Positions 6,229 to 13,822 of a stretch of DNA of 27,129 nucleotides are shown piece by piece. The DNA lies in NCBI GenBank assembly GCA_934597175.1, contig CAKTQR010000032.1, forward strand, positions 1-27,129, read 5' to 3'. The notes below the pieces were generated by a model that was not told where the DNA came from, did no database searches, and saw nothing but the letters and a program-made list of their open reading frames with translations. Position 1 is the first letter of the stretch; each line of letters opens with the position of its first letter. The position numbers were made by a program, and so were the translations under genes. This DNA comes from an uncultured Oscillospiraceae bacterium. Lineage in GTDB: Bacteria; Bacillota; Clostridia; Oscillospirales; Oscillospiraceae.

Positions 6229-7577
6229 TTAGTCTCCGCCTCCTTTGCTGCCGCTTCTGCACGGGCCTTCTCGTCCGCAGCCTTCTTTGCAAACAGAAGC
6301 TTTGCGGTCTTAAAGGAGTGAGTAAGGGGCATTCTGCCGGGGCAGTTGTAGGAACAGCTGCCGCACTCGAAGCAATCAAGAATGTGGTACTTCTTCATAT
6401 TCTCGAAGTCGCCCTTCTTGAAGTACATGTACATGTAGACAGGCTCAAGTCCCATGGGGCACACGGTAATGCACTTACCGCAGCGGATGCAGGTGGGATT
6501 TTCGACCGTCTTGTCCTCTTCCTCGGTGAAGAACAGGATGCCTGCGGTACCCTTGATGTTGACCGCATCGAGGCTGGTTGCGATAAGGCCCATCATAGGT
6601 CCGCCGAGAACGATCTTCTTGGGGGTCTTGATGAAGCCGCCGCAGTGCTCTGCGATGTAGCTGAAGGGAGTACCTATACGGCACTGGAGGTTGTGGGGCT
6701 TATCCACTGCCGAGCCGCCTACGGTGAGGATACGCTCAATGCAGGGGATGCCGAGGTAGCATGCCTGATAGATAGCATAGGCAGTCTGAGTGCTGATGAC
6801 ATTGCAGCCTACGCCTGCGGGCAGACCGCCGGGCTTGACCTCACGGTTGGTAATTGCCTTGATCTGCATTTTCTCTGCGCCCTGGGGGTACTTGACCTCT
6901 TCGGGCACGATCTCAACACCGTACTGGGCAGGATTCTTGGAGTTGAGAAGCTCGATGGCGTCCATCTTGTTCTTCTCAATGCCGTAGTATGCCTTGTCCA
7001 GTCCGCTTGCGATGCGTGCAAGCTCTATACCCTTGAGCAGTTCCTCCGGATGAAGCTTCATCGTCCAGTGGTCGCCGTTGAGGTAGGGCTCACACTCTGC
7101 ACCGTTGATGATGAGAGTATCGACCTTGCCCAGACCGCCGCGGATCTTGAATGCGGTCGGGAACATTGCACCGCCCATACCGACGATACCGGCCTCACGC
7201 AGACGGGCGAGGATGGCTTCGGGGTCCTTGAGCTGCTCCTCGGTCAGGGGAGCCATGTCGGTGCAGGGGGTATCCTGGTAGTCGTTCTCAATGACGACTG
7301 CCATGATCATATCGCCCAGAGGATGGGGTCTGGGCTCGATTTTCACGACCTTGCCAGATACGGGAGAATGAATAGGAGCAGAAACGGGGGCGGGGTTATC
7401 GCCTATCTTCTGACCCATAGTTACATAATCACCGACCGCGACCAGCGGCTGGCAGGGTGCGCCGATGTGCTGTGCCATCGGAACAATGACCTGAGGCGGC
7501 GGGGTTACGACGACTACCGGTTCATCCGGAGCCTTCATATAATTGGGATGTACGCCGCCACGAAACTTATAGGGCAT
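6225..7577 (-). CDS. rnfC: Rnf complex subunit C (NADH-binding subunit)
   Basis: RnfC, 450 residues from the chosen start, is the peripheral subunit that reduces NAD and binds FMN. It has an N-terminal barrel-sandwich region, the NADH/FMN domain with GIVGMGGAMFPTAFKIRGG (about 130-148) and NGAECEPYLNGD, and a SLBB-like region. Two 4Fe-4S motifs at the C-terminus are C363/366/369/373 and C402/405/408/412. GTG at 7586 and ATG at 7583 are in frame, but GAGGTG is centred about 6-9 nt before the ATG at 7577, giving an MPYKFRGGVHP start typical of the family. It ends with an AKEAETK tail. It is the first gene of the order C-D-G-E-A-B, the standard clostridial arrangement. Confidence 0.95.
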   Translation of the reverse strand: MPYKFRGGVHPNYMKAPDEPVVVVTPPPQVIVPMAQHIGAPCQPLVAVGDYVTMGQKIGDNPAPVSAPIHSPVSGKVVKIEPRPHPLGDMIMAVVIENDYQDTPCTDMAPLTEEQLKDPEAILARLREAGIVGMGGAMFPTAFKIRGGLGKVDTLIINGAECEPYLNGDHWTMKLHPEELLKGIELARIASGLDKAYYGIEKNKMDAIELLNSKNPAQYGVEIVPEEVKYPQGAEKMQIKAITNREVKPGGLPAGVGCNVISTQTAYAIYQACYLGIPCIERILTVGGSAVDKPHNLQCRIGTPFSYIAEHCGGFIKTPKKIVLGGPMMGLIATSLDAVNIKGTAGILFFTEEEDKTVENPTCIRCGKCITVCPMGLEPVYMYMYFKKGDFENMKKYHILDCFECGSCSYNCPGRMPLTHSFKTAKLLFAKKAADEKARAEAAAKEAETK

Positions 7578-7609
7578 TTGCATCACCTCTCTATTTTATG
7601 ACAAAGTTA

Positions 7610-7638
7610 AATATAACATAAACTATGTTTGGTGTCTA
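7610..7638 (-). promoter_or_regulatory. Promoter of the rnf operon with an embedded inverted repeat
   Basis: The minus strand has TAGACA (7633-7638), a 17-bp spacer and TATATT (7610-7615), with TGT directly before the -10. A 15-bp inverted repeat, AACATA-N3-TATGTT (7615-7629), fills the spacer. It could be an operator, but it does not look like the Rex consensus. Confidence 0.5.
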
Positions 7639-7792
7639 CATTCAATGACTCGATTTTTATCAATTTTTCGTTCATTTTGGCGTGAAAACCTGACAAATGA
7701 TTAACGATTGTGTGCAAATCAACGCAAAATCCCCCACTTAGTTCATCTTTTGTCAAAATATAAAGCATTTGCCTCGGCCGCAAAATTGGGGC

Positions 7793-7821
7793 TTATCAAA
7801 CGGGAAAGTATATTGTATAAT
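7793..7821 (+). promoter_or_regulatory. Promoter of the family 2 glycosidase
   Basis: TTATCA (7793-7798), a 17-bp spacer and a perfect TATAAT (7816-7821) precede the gene by about 25 nt of leader. A TTGAT-N5-ATCAA inverted repeat (7821-7835) sits over the expected start of transcription and looks like a repressor site. Confidence 0.55.
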
Positions 7822-7852
7822 TGATTCATAATCAAATGTAGGAGGACGCAGC

Positions 7853-9541
7853 ATGTTGACTTCTTGGGGCGAACGCCTTGATAAAAACAATATCCTTCCC
7901 GAATATCCCCGTCCGCAGATGCGCAGGGACTCGTATTATAACCTCAACGGCGAGTGGGATTATGCCATCACCGCCGCCGGCGAAAAGCAGCCGGAAAAGT
8001 GGGACGGCAAGATTCTTGTGCCCTTCTCCCCCGAGTGCGAGCTGTCGGGCGTTGGGCGCATTTTAAAGCCCGACGAGTATCTGTGGTATCGCCGTGATTG
8101 GGAGTGCCCCGAGCATGAGGGCAGGGTGCTGCTGCACTTCGGTGCGGTCGACCAGTCATGCACGGTGTACATAAACGGGCTGCGGGCATTTCGCCACAGC
8201 GGCGGCTACCTGCCGTTTGAGTTTGACGCAACGGGCTTTCTGCGCAAGGGCGTGAATGAGATCTCCGTCAGCGTGCGTGATCTGTCCGACACCGCACACG
8301 AGGCAAGGGGCAAGCAAAAGTTTGAGCGTGGCGGCATATGGTACACCCCGCAGAGCGGCATCTGGCAGACCGTGTGGGCAGAATGCGTTCCCGAGGACTG
8401 CATAAAGAGATTGAAGATAACGCCGAACTTTGACGAAGCTTTTGTTGAGGTCTCCGCCGAGACCGTCGGCGGCAACGCAGCCTACGCCGAGTTTAACGGC
8501 GAGCGCTATCCCCTGCCGGCGAAGATCCCCGTCCCGGACTTTGAGGCTTGGTCGCCCGAGCACCCGAAGCTTTACGATTTTGCGGTCGTCTACGGTGAGG
8601 ACAGGGTCGAAAGCTATTTTGCTATGCGCAAATTCTCCGTCGAAAAGGACGAAAAGGGCGTAAAGCGCCTGTTTTTAAACGGAAAGCCCTATTTCCACAA
8701 CGGTCTGCTCGACCAGGGCTACTGGTCGGACGGCATGTACACCGCACCGAGCGACGAGGCGCTCATATTTGACATTCAGACGGCAAAGGACATGGGCTTT
8801 AACATGCTGCGCAAGCATATAAAGGTCGAGCCGCTGCGCTGGTACTATCACTGCGACAGGCTGGGCATGCTCGTTTGGCAGGACATGATAAACGGCGGCG
8901 GGCAGTATAACCCCGTCATCATCTCCGCTCCCCTCGTCACCGGTGTGCACTTAAGCGATAAAAACTACAAGCTGTTTGCCCGTGACGACATGGAAGGCCG
9001 TGCTCATTACGAGACCGAGCTCAATGAGATGATACAAACGCTTTACAACTGCCCGTGCATCGCCATGTGGGTGCCGTTCAACGAGGGCTGGGGTCAGTTT
9101 GACGCTGCGAGGATAGCCGCAAAGGTCATGCAGATGGACCCGACCCGTACGGTCGACCACGCCTCCGGCTGGCACGATCAGAAGATCGGCGAAACGAAAA
9201 GCCTGCATGTATATTTTAAAAAGTATAACTTCAAGCCCGACAAGCTCGGCAGAGCCGTGCTCCTGTCCGAGTTCGGCGGCTACAACCTGCGCTGCGAGGG
9301 TCACTGCTTCAACGCCAGGGATTTCGGCTACAAGCGCCTTAAGTCCGCAGACGAGCTGCAAAGGTCGCTCGAAAAGCTCTACGGCGGCGAAATTCGCCCC
9401 GCCTACGAGCAGGGACTTGCCGCAGCGGTGTACACTCAGCTGAGTGATGTGGAGGATGAAGTCAACGGGCTTATCACATACGACCGCAAAGTGGTGAAGC
9501 TGCTGCCCGAAGTCGTGCAAAAAATCATCAAAGTGGATTAA
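7853..9541 (+). CDS. Glycoside hydrolase family 2 protein
   Basis: This 562-residue enzyme of the beta-galactosidase/beta-glucuronidase clan has a jelly-roll sugar-binding domain (about 25-190; YYNLNGEWDYAI, WYRRDWECP, VDQSCTVYING). An immunoglobulin-like domain follows, then a TIM barrel (about 265-562). The acid/base is E411 in VPFNEGWGQ and the nucleophile E473 in LLSEFGGY. GGIWYTPQSGIWQTVW is also a family landmark. There is no signal peptide, so it probably acts in the cytoplasm on short imported glycosides. The ATG has TAGGAGG 7 nt upstream. It stands alone on the plus strand, with no sugar transporter or regulator next to it, so the substrate is not indicated by context. Confidence 0.9.
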   Translation: MLTSWGERLDKNNILPEYPRPQMRRDSYYNLNGEWDYAITAAGEKQPEKWDGKILVPFSPECELSGVGRILKPDEYLWYRRDWECPEHEGRVLLHFGAVDQSCTVYINGLRAFRHSGGYLPFEFDATGFLRKGVNEISVSVRDLSDTAHEARGKQKFERGGIWYTPQSGIWQTVWAECVPEDCIKRLKITPNFDEAFVEVSAETVGGNAAYAEFNGERYPLPAKIPVPDFEAWSPEHPKLYDFAVVYGEDRVESYFAMRKFSVEKDEKGVKRLFLNGKPYFHNGLLDQGYWSDGMYTAPSDEALIFDIQTAKDMGFNMLRKHIKVEPLRWYYHCDRLGMLVWQDMINGGGQYNPVIISAPLVTGVHLSDKNYKLFARDDMEGRAHYETELNEMIQTLYNCPCIAMWVPFNEGWGQFDAARIAAKVMQMDPTRTVDHASGWHDQKIGETKSLHVYFKKYNFKPDKLGRAVLLSEFGGYNLRCEGHCFNARDFGYKRLKSADELQRSLEKLYGGEIRPAYEQGLAAAVYTQLSDVEDEVNGLITYDRKVVKLLPEVVQKIIKVD

Positions 9542-9547
9542 GACAGC

Positions 9548-9578
9548 AAAAAGTCCCGCTCGTTGAGCGGGACTTTTT
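9548..9578. terminator. Bidirectional intrinsic terminator
   Basis: AAAAAGTCCCGCTC (9548-9561) pairs with GAGCGGGACTTTTT (9565-9578) around a GTT loop. It lies 6 nt past the glycosidase stop and 5 nt past the end of the convergent paralogue array, and has T-runs in both directions, so it serves both. Confidence 0.93.
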
Positions 9579-9583
9579 TATTG

Positions 9584-10417
9584 TTATTCGTCAAATTCAA
9601 CGGGAACATCGACGATGCTCTGAAAACGCTCAAGCTCGTACTCGGGGAATATTATCTCGTACACCTCGGAGTCGCTTACGAACTGCAAGGAGTAGCACAG
9701 GCACGCCATGTCGGTGTACTTGGTCTTTATCCCATATTGCAGGTACTCGCCCTCGTCGTAGTTTACCTCCTTGTTCCATATCGCCAAGGGGAGCTTTTCG
9801 CTGCCAAGGTAATAGCGCACAAAATCCTTTATCGGGAACGAGTACACGCTGTCGATATCAGCAAGGCAGAGGCAGTCGTCCTTGCAGAAAAGCCTCATAT
9901 CCTCGTTTAAATACTCGCCATCGAGCTTACCCTTGGAGGGCTTATAGTAGTACGCCATGACATCGACCGTTGTGCAGTCCGACGGAACACCGAGCATGTC
10001 ATTGGCAGTCTGATTTATACTTACGACTGCCTCAAGTGCCCTGTCAAGTGCACCGGTCTCCTCGTCCTTTTTACCGTTTCTATACTCAATGAGCTTCAAA
10101 ACGAGCCAGACCACGAAGGCTGCCGCACCGACCGAAAGCAGCCAGATCGGCTCATTTTCAAGTGCCCCGTCAAGGCCGAGCTTGTACACATCTTTGAAGA
10201 ACATAAATGCGATTATCGCAAAAAGGGCAAAGGACGCCCATGCGATCGCATTTGCCATGATCGGCAGCGTTACTGCTTCACGAGTCATTTTGGCTTTGGA
10301 GTATATCTTTTCTCTGGTGCGCTTGAAGTTTTCGTCAAGTCTGGCGGTGACGAATTGCTCGCTATCGCATTTTGGGTTTTTGAACTTGTCTCCTCTGCAG
10401 GTAAACACATTCTTCAT
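9584..10417 (-). CDS. Array paralogue, fifth and last copy: two-helix membrane protein of unknown family
   Basis: I do not recognise this 277-residue protein. Its layout is an N-terminal segment (MKNVFTCRG, then KCDSEQFVTARLD at 16-28), two membrane helices (about 50-74 and 90-111), a short helical linker, and a soluble C-terminal domain. Motifs shared with the neighbouring copies are LGVPSDCTTVDV (142-153), LCLADIDSVYSFPI (183-196), WNKEVNYDEGEY (214-225) and IIFPEYELERF (256-266). The mixed strand pattern of the C-terminal domain could be a PH-like fold, but that is only a guess. It is the most diverged of the complete copies. Unlike the internal copies its tail reads VEFDE instead of VEKE/VEEE, and no gene follows. 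AAGGAA in the end of the preceding gene serves as ribosome site. Confidence 0.8.
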   Translation of the reverse strand: MKNVFTCRGDKFKNPKCDSEQFVTARLDENFKRTREKIYSKAKMTREAVTLPIMANAIAWASFALFAIIAFMFFKDVYKLGLDGALENEPIWLLSVGAAAFVVWLVLKLIEYRNGKKDEETGALDRALEAVVSINQTANDMLGVPSDCTTVDVMAYYYKPSKGKLDGEYLNEDMRLFCKDDCLCLADIDSVYSFPIKDFVRYYLGSEKLPLAIWNKEVNYDEGEYLQYGIKTKYTDMACLCYSLQFVSDSEVYEIIFPEYELERFQSIVDVPVEFDE

Positions 10418-10420
10418 GGC

Positions 10421-11269
10421 TTATTCCTTTTCCGTCGGCGCATCGGCGACGGCCTTGAACGCCTCAAGCTCGTACTCGGGGAAGAAAACCTCATACTCGC
10501 CGAAAGTGTCGGCGCAGCGCATGGCGCAGTACTTGCTGTTGATGCTGCCGTTATCGTTCTTTGACAGCCTATACTTTATGTACCTGCCCTCATTGTAGGC
10601 TGTTTCCTTGTTCCAGCCGCTGATGATGGTCTTTCTCTTTTTGAGGACATACTTTTTGACATCGGCTATGGGCAGCGAATAAACTCTCTCGATATCCGCA
10701 AGGCAGAGCATATCGCCGTTTTTATAAAGCTTCATTGCGTTGTTGAGATATCTGTAGGACTGGGTGTCCCTTATCCTGGCCTTGCCGTTCTTTTCGACAT
10801 ACTCAAACGACAGGACATCGACCTTTTCATACTCCTGCGGAACGCCGAGCATTATCTCCGAGTTCTTGTCGAGGCTTGCAAGTCGGGCGTTAGCTTCTGC
10901 AAGCTCGGGGCCTGAATTGACCTTCTTGTTTTTTGCAATCGAGACCAGCAAAAAAGCAGACTCTATAAGGAATCCCAACAAGGCAACAATAAACGCCACC
11001 GGCTGCTCTGCCAATACCACGGCAGGGTCAAAGGTATCGCAATGCGTATATATCCATATCAGTCCCAAAGGAAATGCCATGCCCAAGCCGCCGAATATGA
11101 ACACATCTTTTGTTGACATCTTGCCCTTTTTCTTGACATCCTCTATTCGCTGCTTGCTGCTGTCTATCTCTCTTTTGAAGGCAGGATCGACCCGCTCGGT
11201 GACGAAGCGCTCGCCGTCGCAGACCGCAGCGCCGTTATCGTTCCGGGGGTATCCGAAAACATTCTTCAT
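10421..11269 (-). CDS. Array paralogue, fourth copy: two-helix membrane protein of unknown family
   Basis: This 282-residue member of the tandem family starts MKNVFGYPR and has VCDGERFVTERVD at 16-28. Membrane helices lie at about 55-75 and 91-112. The C-terminal domain has LGVPQEYEKVDVLSF (141-155), LCLADIERVYSLPI (188-201), WNKETAYNEGRY (219-230) and FGEYEVFFPEYEL (256-268). From about residue 139 to the end it aligns with the third copy without gaps and with about half the residues identical by eye, so those two look like the youngest duplication. It ends PTEKE, whose GAAAAGGAA codons form the ribosome site of the next copy 3 bp downstream. AAAAGGAA within the end of the third copy serves this gene. 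Function unknown. Confidence 0.82.
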   Translation of the reverse strand: MKNVFGYPRNDNGAAVCDGERFVTERVDPAFKREIDSSKQRIEDVKKKGKMSTKDVFIFGGLGMAFPLGLIWIYTHCDTFDPAVVLAEQPVAFIVALLGFLIESAFLLVSIAKNKKVNSGPELAEANARLASLDKNSEIMLGVPQEYEKVDVLSFEYVEKNGKARIRDTQSYRYLNNAMKLYKNGDMLCLADIERVYSLPIADVKKYVLKKRKTIISGWNKETAYNEGRYIKYRLSKNDNGSINSKYCAMRCADTFGEYEVFFPEYELEAFKAVADAPTEKE

Positions 11270-11274
11270 AATTT

Positions 11275-12123
11275 TTATTCCTTTTCTACCGGCGCATCGG
11301 CGATGGCCTTAAATTGCGCAAGCTCGTATTCGGGGAAAAACAGCTCATACTCGCCGAAAACATCGGATATCAGCATGGCGTAGTACTTACAGAAAATCGT
11401 GCCATAGTCGTTCGAGGTGATCTTATACTGCTTGTACTTGCCTTTGTTGAACGGCACATCCTTGTTCCACTCGTCCATGTTGGCTTTCTTTTTCCTGAGG
11501 GTATACTTCTTGATATCACTTATCGGGAACGAATACACCGTGTCGATATCGGCAAGGCAAAGGTCGTCGCCATTACGGAAAAGCTTCATCTCGTTATTAG
11601 AGTGCTTGTAAAAAAGCTCCTCTTTTATCTTGACCTTGCCGTTTTTCTCGGTGTAGCGGAACGACAGGACATCGACCGGCTCATAGTCATGCGGGATGCC
11701 GAGCTGCTCCTCGGAGCGTATGTTGAGCTCCTTCATATTCTCGATCATTTCGTCAATGTCGCCGTTGTCGAGTGCCTTTTGGAACTTGTGCTTTTCGATA
11801 AAATACAGTACCGCCCACAGCACGGCGCACACGCCGCCGACTATGAATATCGCCGGTGCGTTGGCGAACATCTGGGAAACGGAGCTGTTCCTTGCGCCTC
11901 TTATCAGTGCCAGAAGAACGAGGGCCGCACCGAGCTCGCATATGATCTTCATTATCTTCAGCCATTTAGGCAGCTCTGCCTTGCCGCCGGTCTCGGCCAC
12001 GGTATTTGCGACGCTCTCAATTTCCTTTTTAAACTCTGCGTCGACCCTGTTCGTTATAAACCGAGCGCCGTCGCAGGGCATGTCCTCCGTCTTGCTGTAC
12101 GGGTATCCGAAAACATTTTTCAT
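11275..12123 (-). CDS. Array paralogue, third copy: two-helix membrane protein of unknown family
   Basis: This 282-residue protein has MKNVFGYPY, PCDGARFITNRVD (16-28), helices at about 58-76 and 89-110, then an acidic helical linker (114-138). The C-terminal domain has LGIPHDYEPVDVLSF (141-155), LCLADIDTVYSFPI (188-201), WNKDVPFNKGKY (219-230) and FGEYELFFPEYEL (256-268). It is the copy closest to the family consensus, so it makes the best query for homologue searches. The start is 3 bp after the second copy's stop, with GAGGAGGAG in that gene's last codons as ribosome site. Its own VEKE tail does the same for the fourth copy. The protein is probably a membrane protein with the C-terminal domain in the cytoplasm, but topology is not proven. 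Confidence 0.83.
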   Translation of the reverse strand: MKNVFGYPYSKTEDMPCDGARFITNRVDAEFKKEIESVANTVAETGGKAELPKWLKIMKIICELGAALVLLALIRGARNSSVSQMFANAPAIFIVGGVCAVLWAVLYFIEKHKFQKALDNGDIDEMIENMKELNIRSEEQLGIPHDYEPVDVLSFRYTEKNGKVKIKEELFYKHSNNEMKLFRNGDDLCLADIDTVYSFPISDIKKYTLRKKKANMDEWNKDVPFNKGKYKQYKITSNDYGTIFCKYYAMLISDVFGEYELFFPEYELAQFKAIADAPVEKE

Positions 12124-12126
12124 AGC

Positions 12127-12945
12127 TTACTCCTCCTCGACCGGCACATCGACTATCGCCTTGAACTGCGGCAGCTCGTACTCCGGAAAGAAAATTTCAA
12201 ATTCGTCATAGCCCTCGCAATATTGCAGGGCGTAATAGCGGCACAGGTAGTAGTCAAGCTCCTCGTGCTTTATATTGTACTGCCTGTACTCGCCCTCGTC
12301 GAACGCCACATCCTTGTGCCATTCGTACATGTCGGCTTCGTCCTTTTTGAGCACATAGCGAGTGAAGCCGGAAATAGGCAGGGCAAACAAATTCTCATCG
12401 GTTGCGATGCACAGCTTGTCGTCCTCACGAAACAGGCTCTTTTCGCTGCTCTCCAAGTCGCCCTTATCGTGGTTTTTGCGTTCGTACCACCATTCCAGGA
12501 TATCGACCTTTTTTCGGTCATACGGCACACCGAGTGCGCCCTCGCAGCGCTCCTTGATTGCCTTCACCTTTGCTTCTGCGGCTTCGAGCTTGCTGTCTTC
12601 CTCGGCGCTTTTGCTCTTTTTGAGCTTCTTCGTTATGTACCATGCGACGGCACTGACAACGAGTATCGGCAGAATAAGCCTCTTCTCGCCTTGCAGCGCC
12701 GACAAGCCGTCGGGCACGCAGTTTATAATAATGCCAAACAGCGAAAGAACGAAAAACAGGGCGCTGTAATTGTTCAGAAGCTTTATCCAACGGCTGGCGG
12801 TCTTGGAGCTTGCGTCCTTCTTCTTTTGTACGGCATTCTCCAACTCATCGCTGAGACTTTCGGGTATGCTCGCAGCTATAAACGGCTCGCCGTCACAATA
12901 GCCATCCAGGATCTTTATATCTTCGTATCCGAATACATTTTTCAT
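12127..12945 (-). CDS. Array paralogue, second copy: two-helix membrane protein of unknown family
   Basis: This 272-residue protein starts MKNVFGYED. A longer frame begins at 13122, but those residues are only the out-of-frame end of the first copy. GGGAG stands 7 nt before the chosen ATG at 12945. It has YCDGEPFIAASI (16-27), two helices (about 58-76 and 88-105), a charged KKLKKSKSAEED linker, LGVPYDRKKVDILEWWY (138-154) and LCIATDENLFALPI (178-191). HKDVAFDEGEY replaces the usual WNK motif by W-H-K, and YDEFEIFFPEYEL (246-258) is conserved. The tail VEEE encodes the ribosome site for the third copy. It lacks the ADI triplet seen in copies three to five (ATD here). Function unknown. Confidence 0.82.
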   Translation of the reverse strand: MKNVFGYEDIKILDGYCDGEPFIAASIPESLSDELENAVQKKKDASSKTASRWIKLLNNYSALFFVLSLFGIIINCVPDGLSALQGEKRLILPILVVSAVAWYITKKLKKSKSAEEDSKLEAAEAKVKAIKERCEGALGVPYDRKKVDILEWWYERKNHDKGDLESSEKSLFREDDKLCIATDENLFALPISGFTRYVLKKDEADMYEWHKDVAFDEGEYRQYNIKHEELDYYLCRYYALQYCEGYDEFEIFFPEYELPQFKAIVDVPVEEE

Positions 12946-12976
12946 ATCTTTTCTCCCGTATATATGGTTGTACCTT

Positions 12977-13814
12977 CTATATGTCCGATTCCTCGACAAC
13001 GGGGACATCGACAATTTCTTTAAATTGCGGCAGCTCATATTCCGGGAACAGCAGCTCGTATTCCCCGAAGTAGTCGGTGTATTGCAGGCGATAGCAGCGG
13101 CAGGTGAAGCCGTCCTGCTCATCGTACTGAATTTTTATATTTTCTGTACCCTTTCATGAAAAAGGCGGTCTCTTTGTTCCACTCGTCAAAGTGCACCTTC
13201 TTTTTCATGAGTATGTATCTCGTAAAGCCGTCTATCGGGAACGCAAACGCCTTGTCGATAAACGCAAGGCACAGCTTATCGTCCTTTTCGTACAGCCTGA
13301 CCTGACCATTTAAAAGGATATCGGGCAGCGCTCCGTCCTCCTCGTGCCAATACGAGAATATATCCACCATTTTATGCTCCGGTGGTATGTCAAAGGTCTC
13401 TTTGGTGCGCTTTGTCTGCTCCTCTATGGCGTCGGAGGTCGCCTCCAGAACACCGCTGTGCTTGACCCTCAGGTGTCTGAAAAGCTGCGCTCCGTAAAGT
13501 GCGGCGGCAATGCCGAGGCAGCCCGTGCCGAGCATAAACAGATAAAAATGCCCGTCGAAAACCTGCTCAAAGCCGATGTTTTTTGACGCATTGTATATCG
13601 CATTTGCAAAAAATATCGCCATCAAAAGCGCCACTCGCCTCACAACGACCGTCCATCGGGGCATTTTCGACGCATTTTCGGCATAGCCCTTAAAGAAAAA
13701 GCTTCTGTCTATCTCGTCCTGCGTATCTTTATCGACGCTGGCGTAAATAAAGCGCTGCGCAGGGTACACAGCCTCGTCGGAATCGATAAGCTCATACTCA
13801 AACAGGTTTCTCAT
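12977..13814 (-). pseudogene. Array paralogue, first copy, disrupted by a one-base frameshift
   Basis: Read as it stands, the ORF from the ATG at 13814 gives 231 residues ending at 13119 in NSVR, without the C-terminal motif of its siblings. One extra A in the A5 run (complement of 13132-13136) explains this. With four A's the frame continues as KIQYDEQDGFT and on to FGEYELLFPEYEL, ending PVVEESDI with TAG at 12977. That gives 278 residues, the family length. Before the break it has MRNLFEYEL, helices at about 57-75 and 90-110, FDIPPEHKMVDIFSYW, LCLAFIDKAFAFPI and EWNKETAF. The conserved N-terminal cysteine (CDGE in others) is missing (YPAQ). The frame opens 8 bp after tdk. It could be a recent pseudogene, a phase-variable tract, or a sequencing or assembly error. 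Confidence 0.8.
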
Positions 13815-13822
13815 ACTCTCCC

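Noticed and set aside
12946..13122. N-terminal extension of the second array paralogue (59 residues)
   Set aside because: This stretch is the out-of-frame end of the first paralogue. The MKNVFGY start at 12945 has its own ribosome site and matches its siblings.
13119..13160. Programmed ribosomal frameshift in the first array copy
   Set aside because: The restoring shift is +1 at a bare A5 run, without a slippery heptamer for -1 shifting or a visible downstream stimulator. A simple indel or base-call error is more economical.
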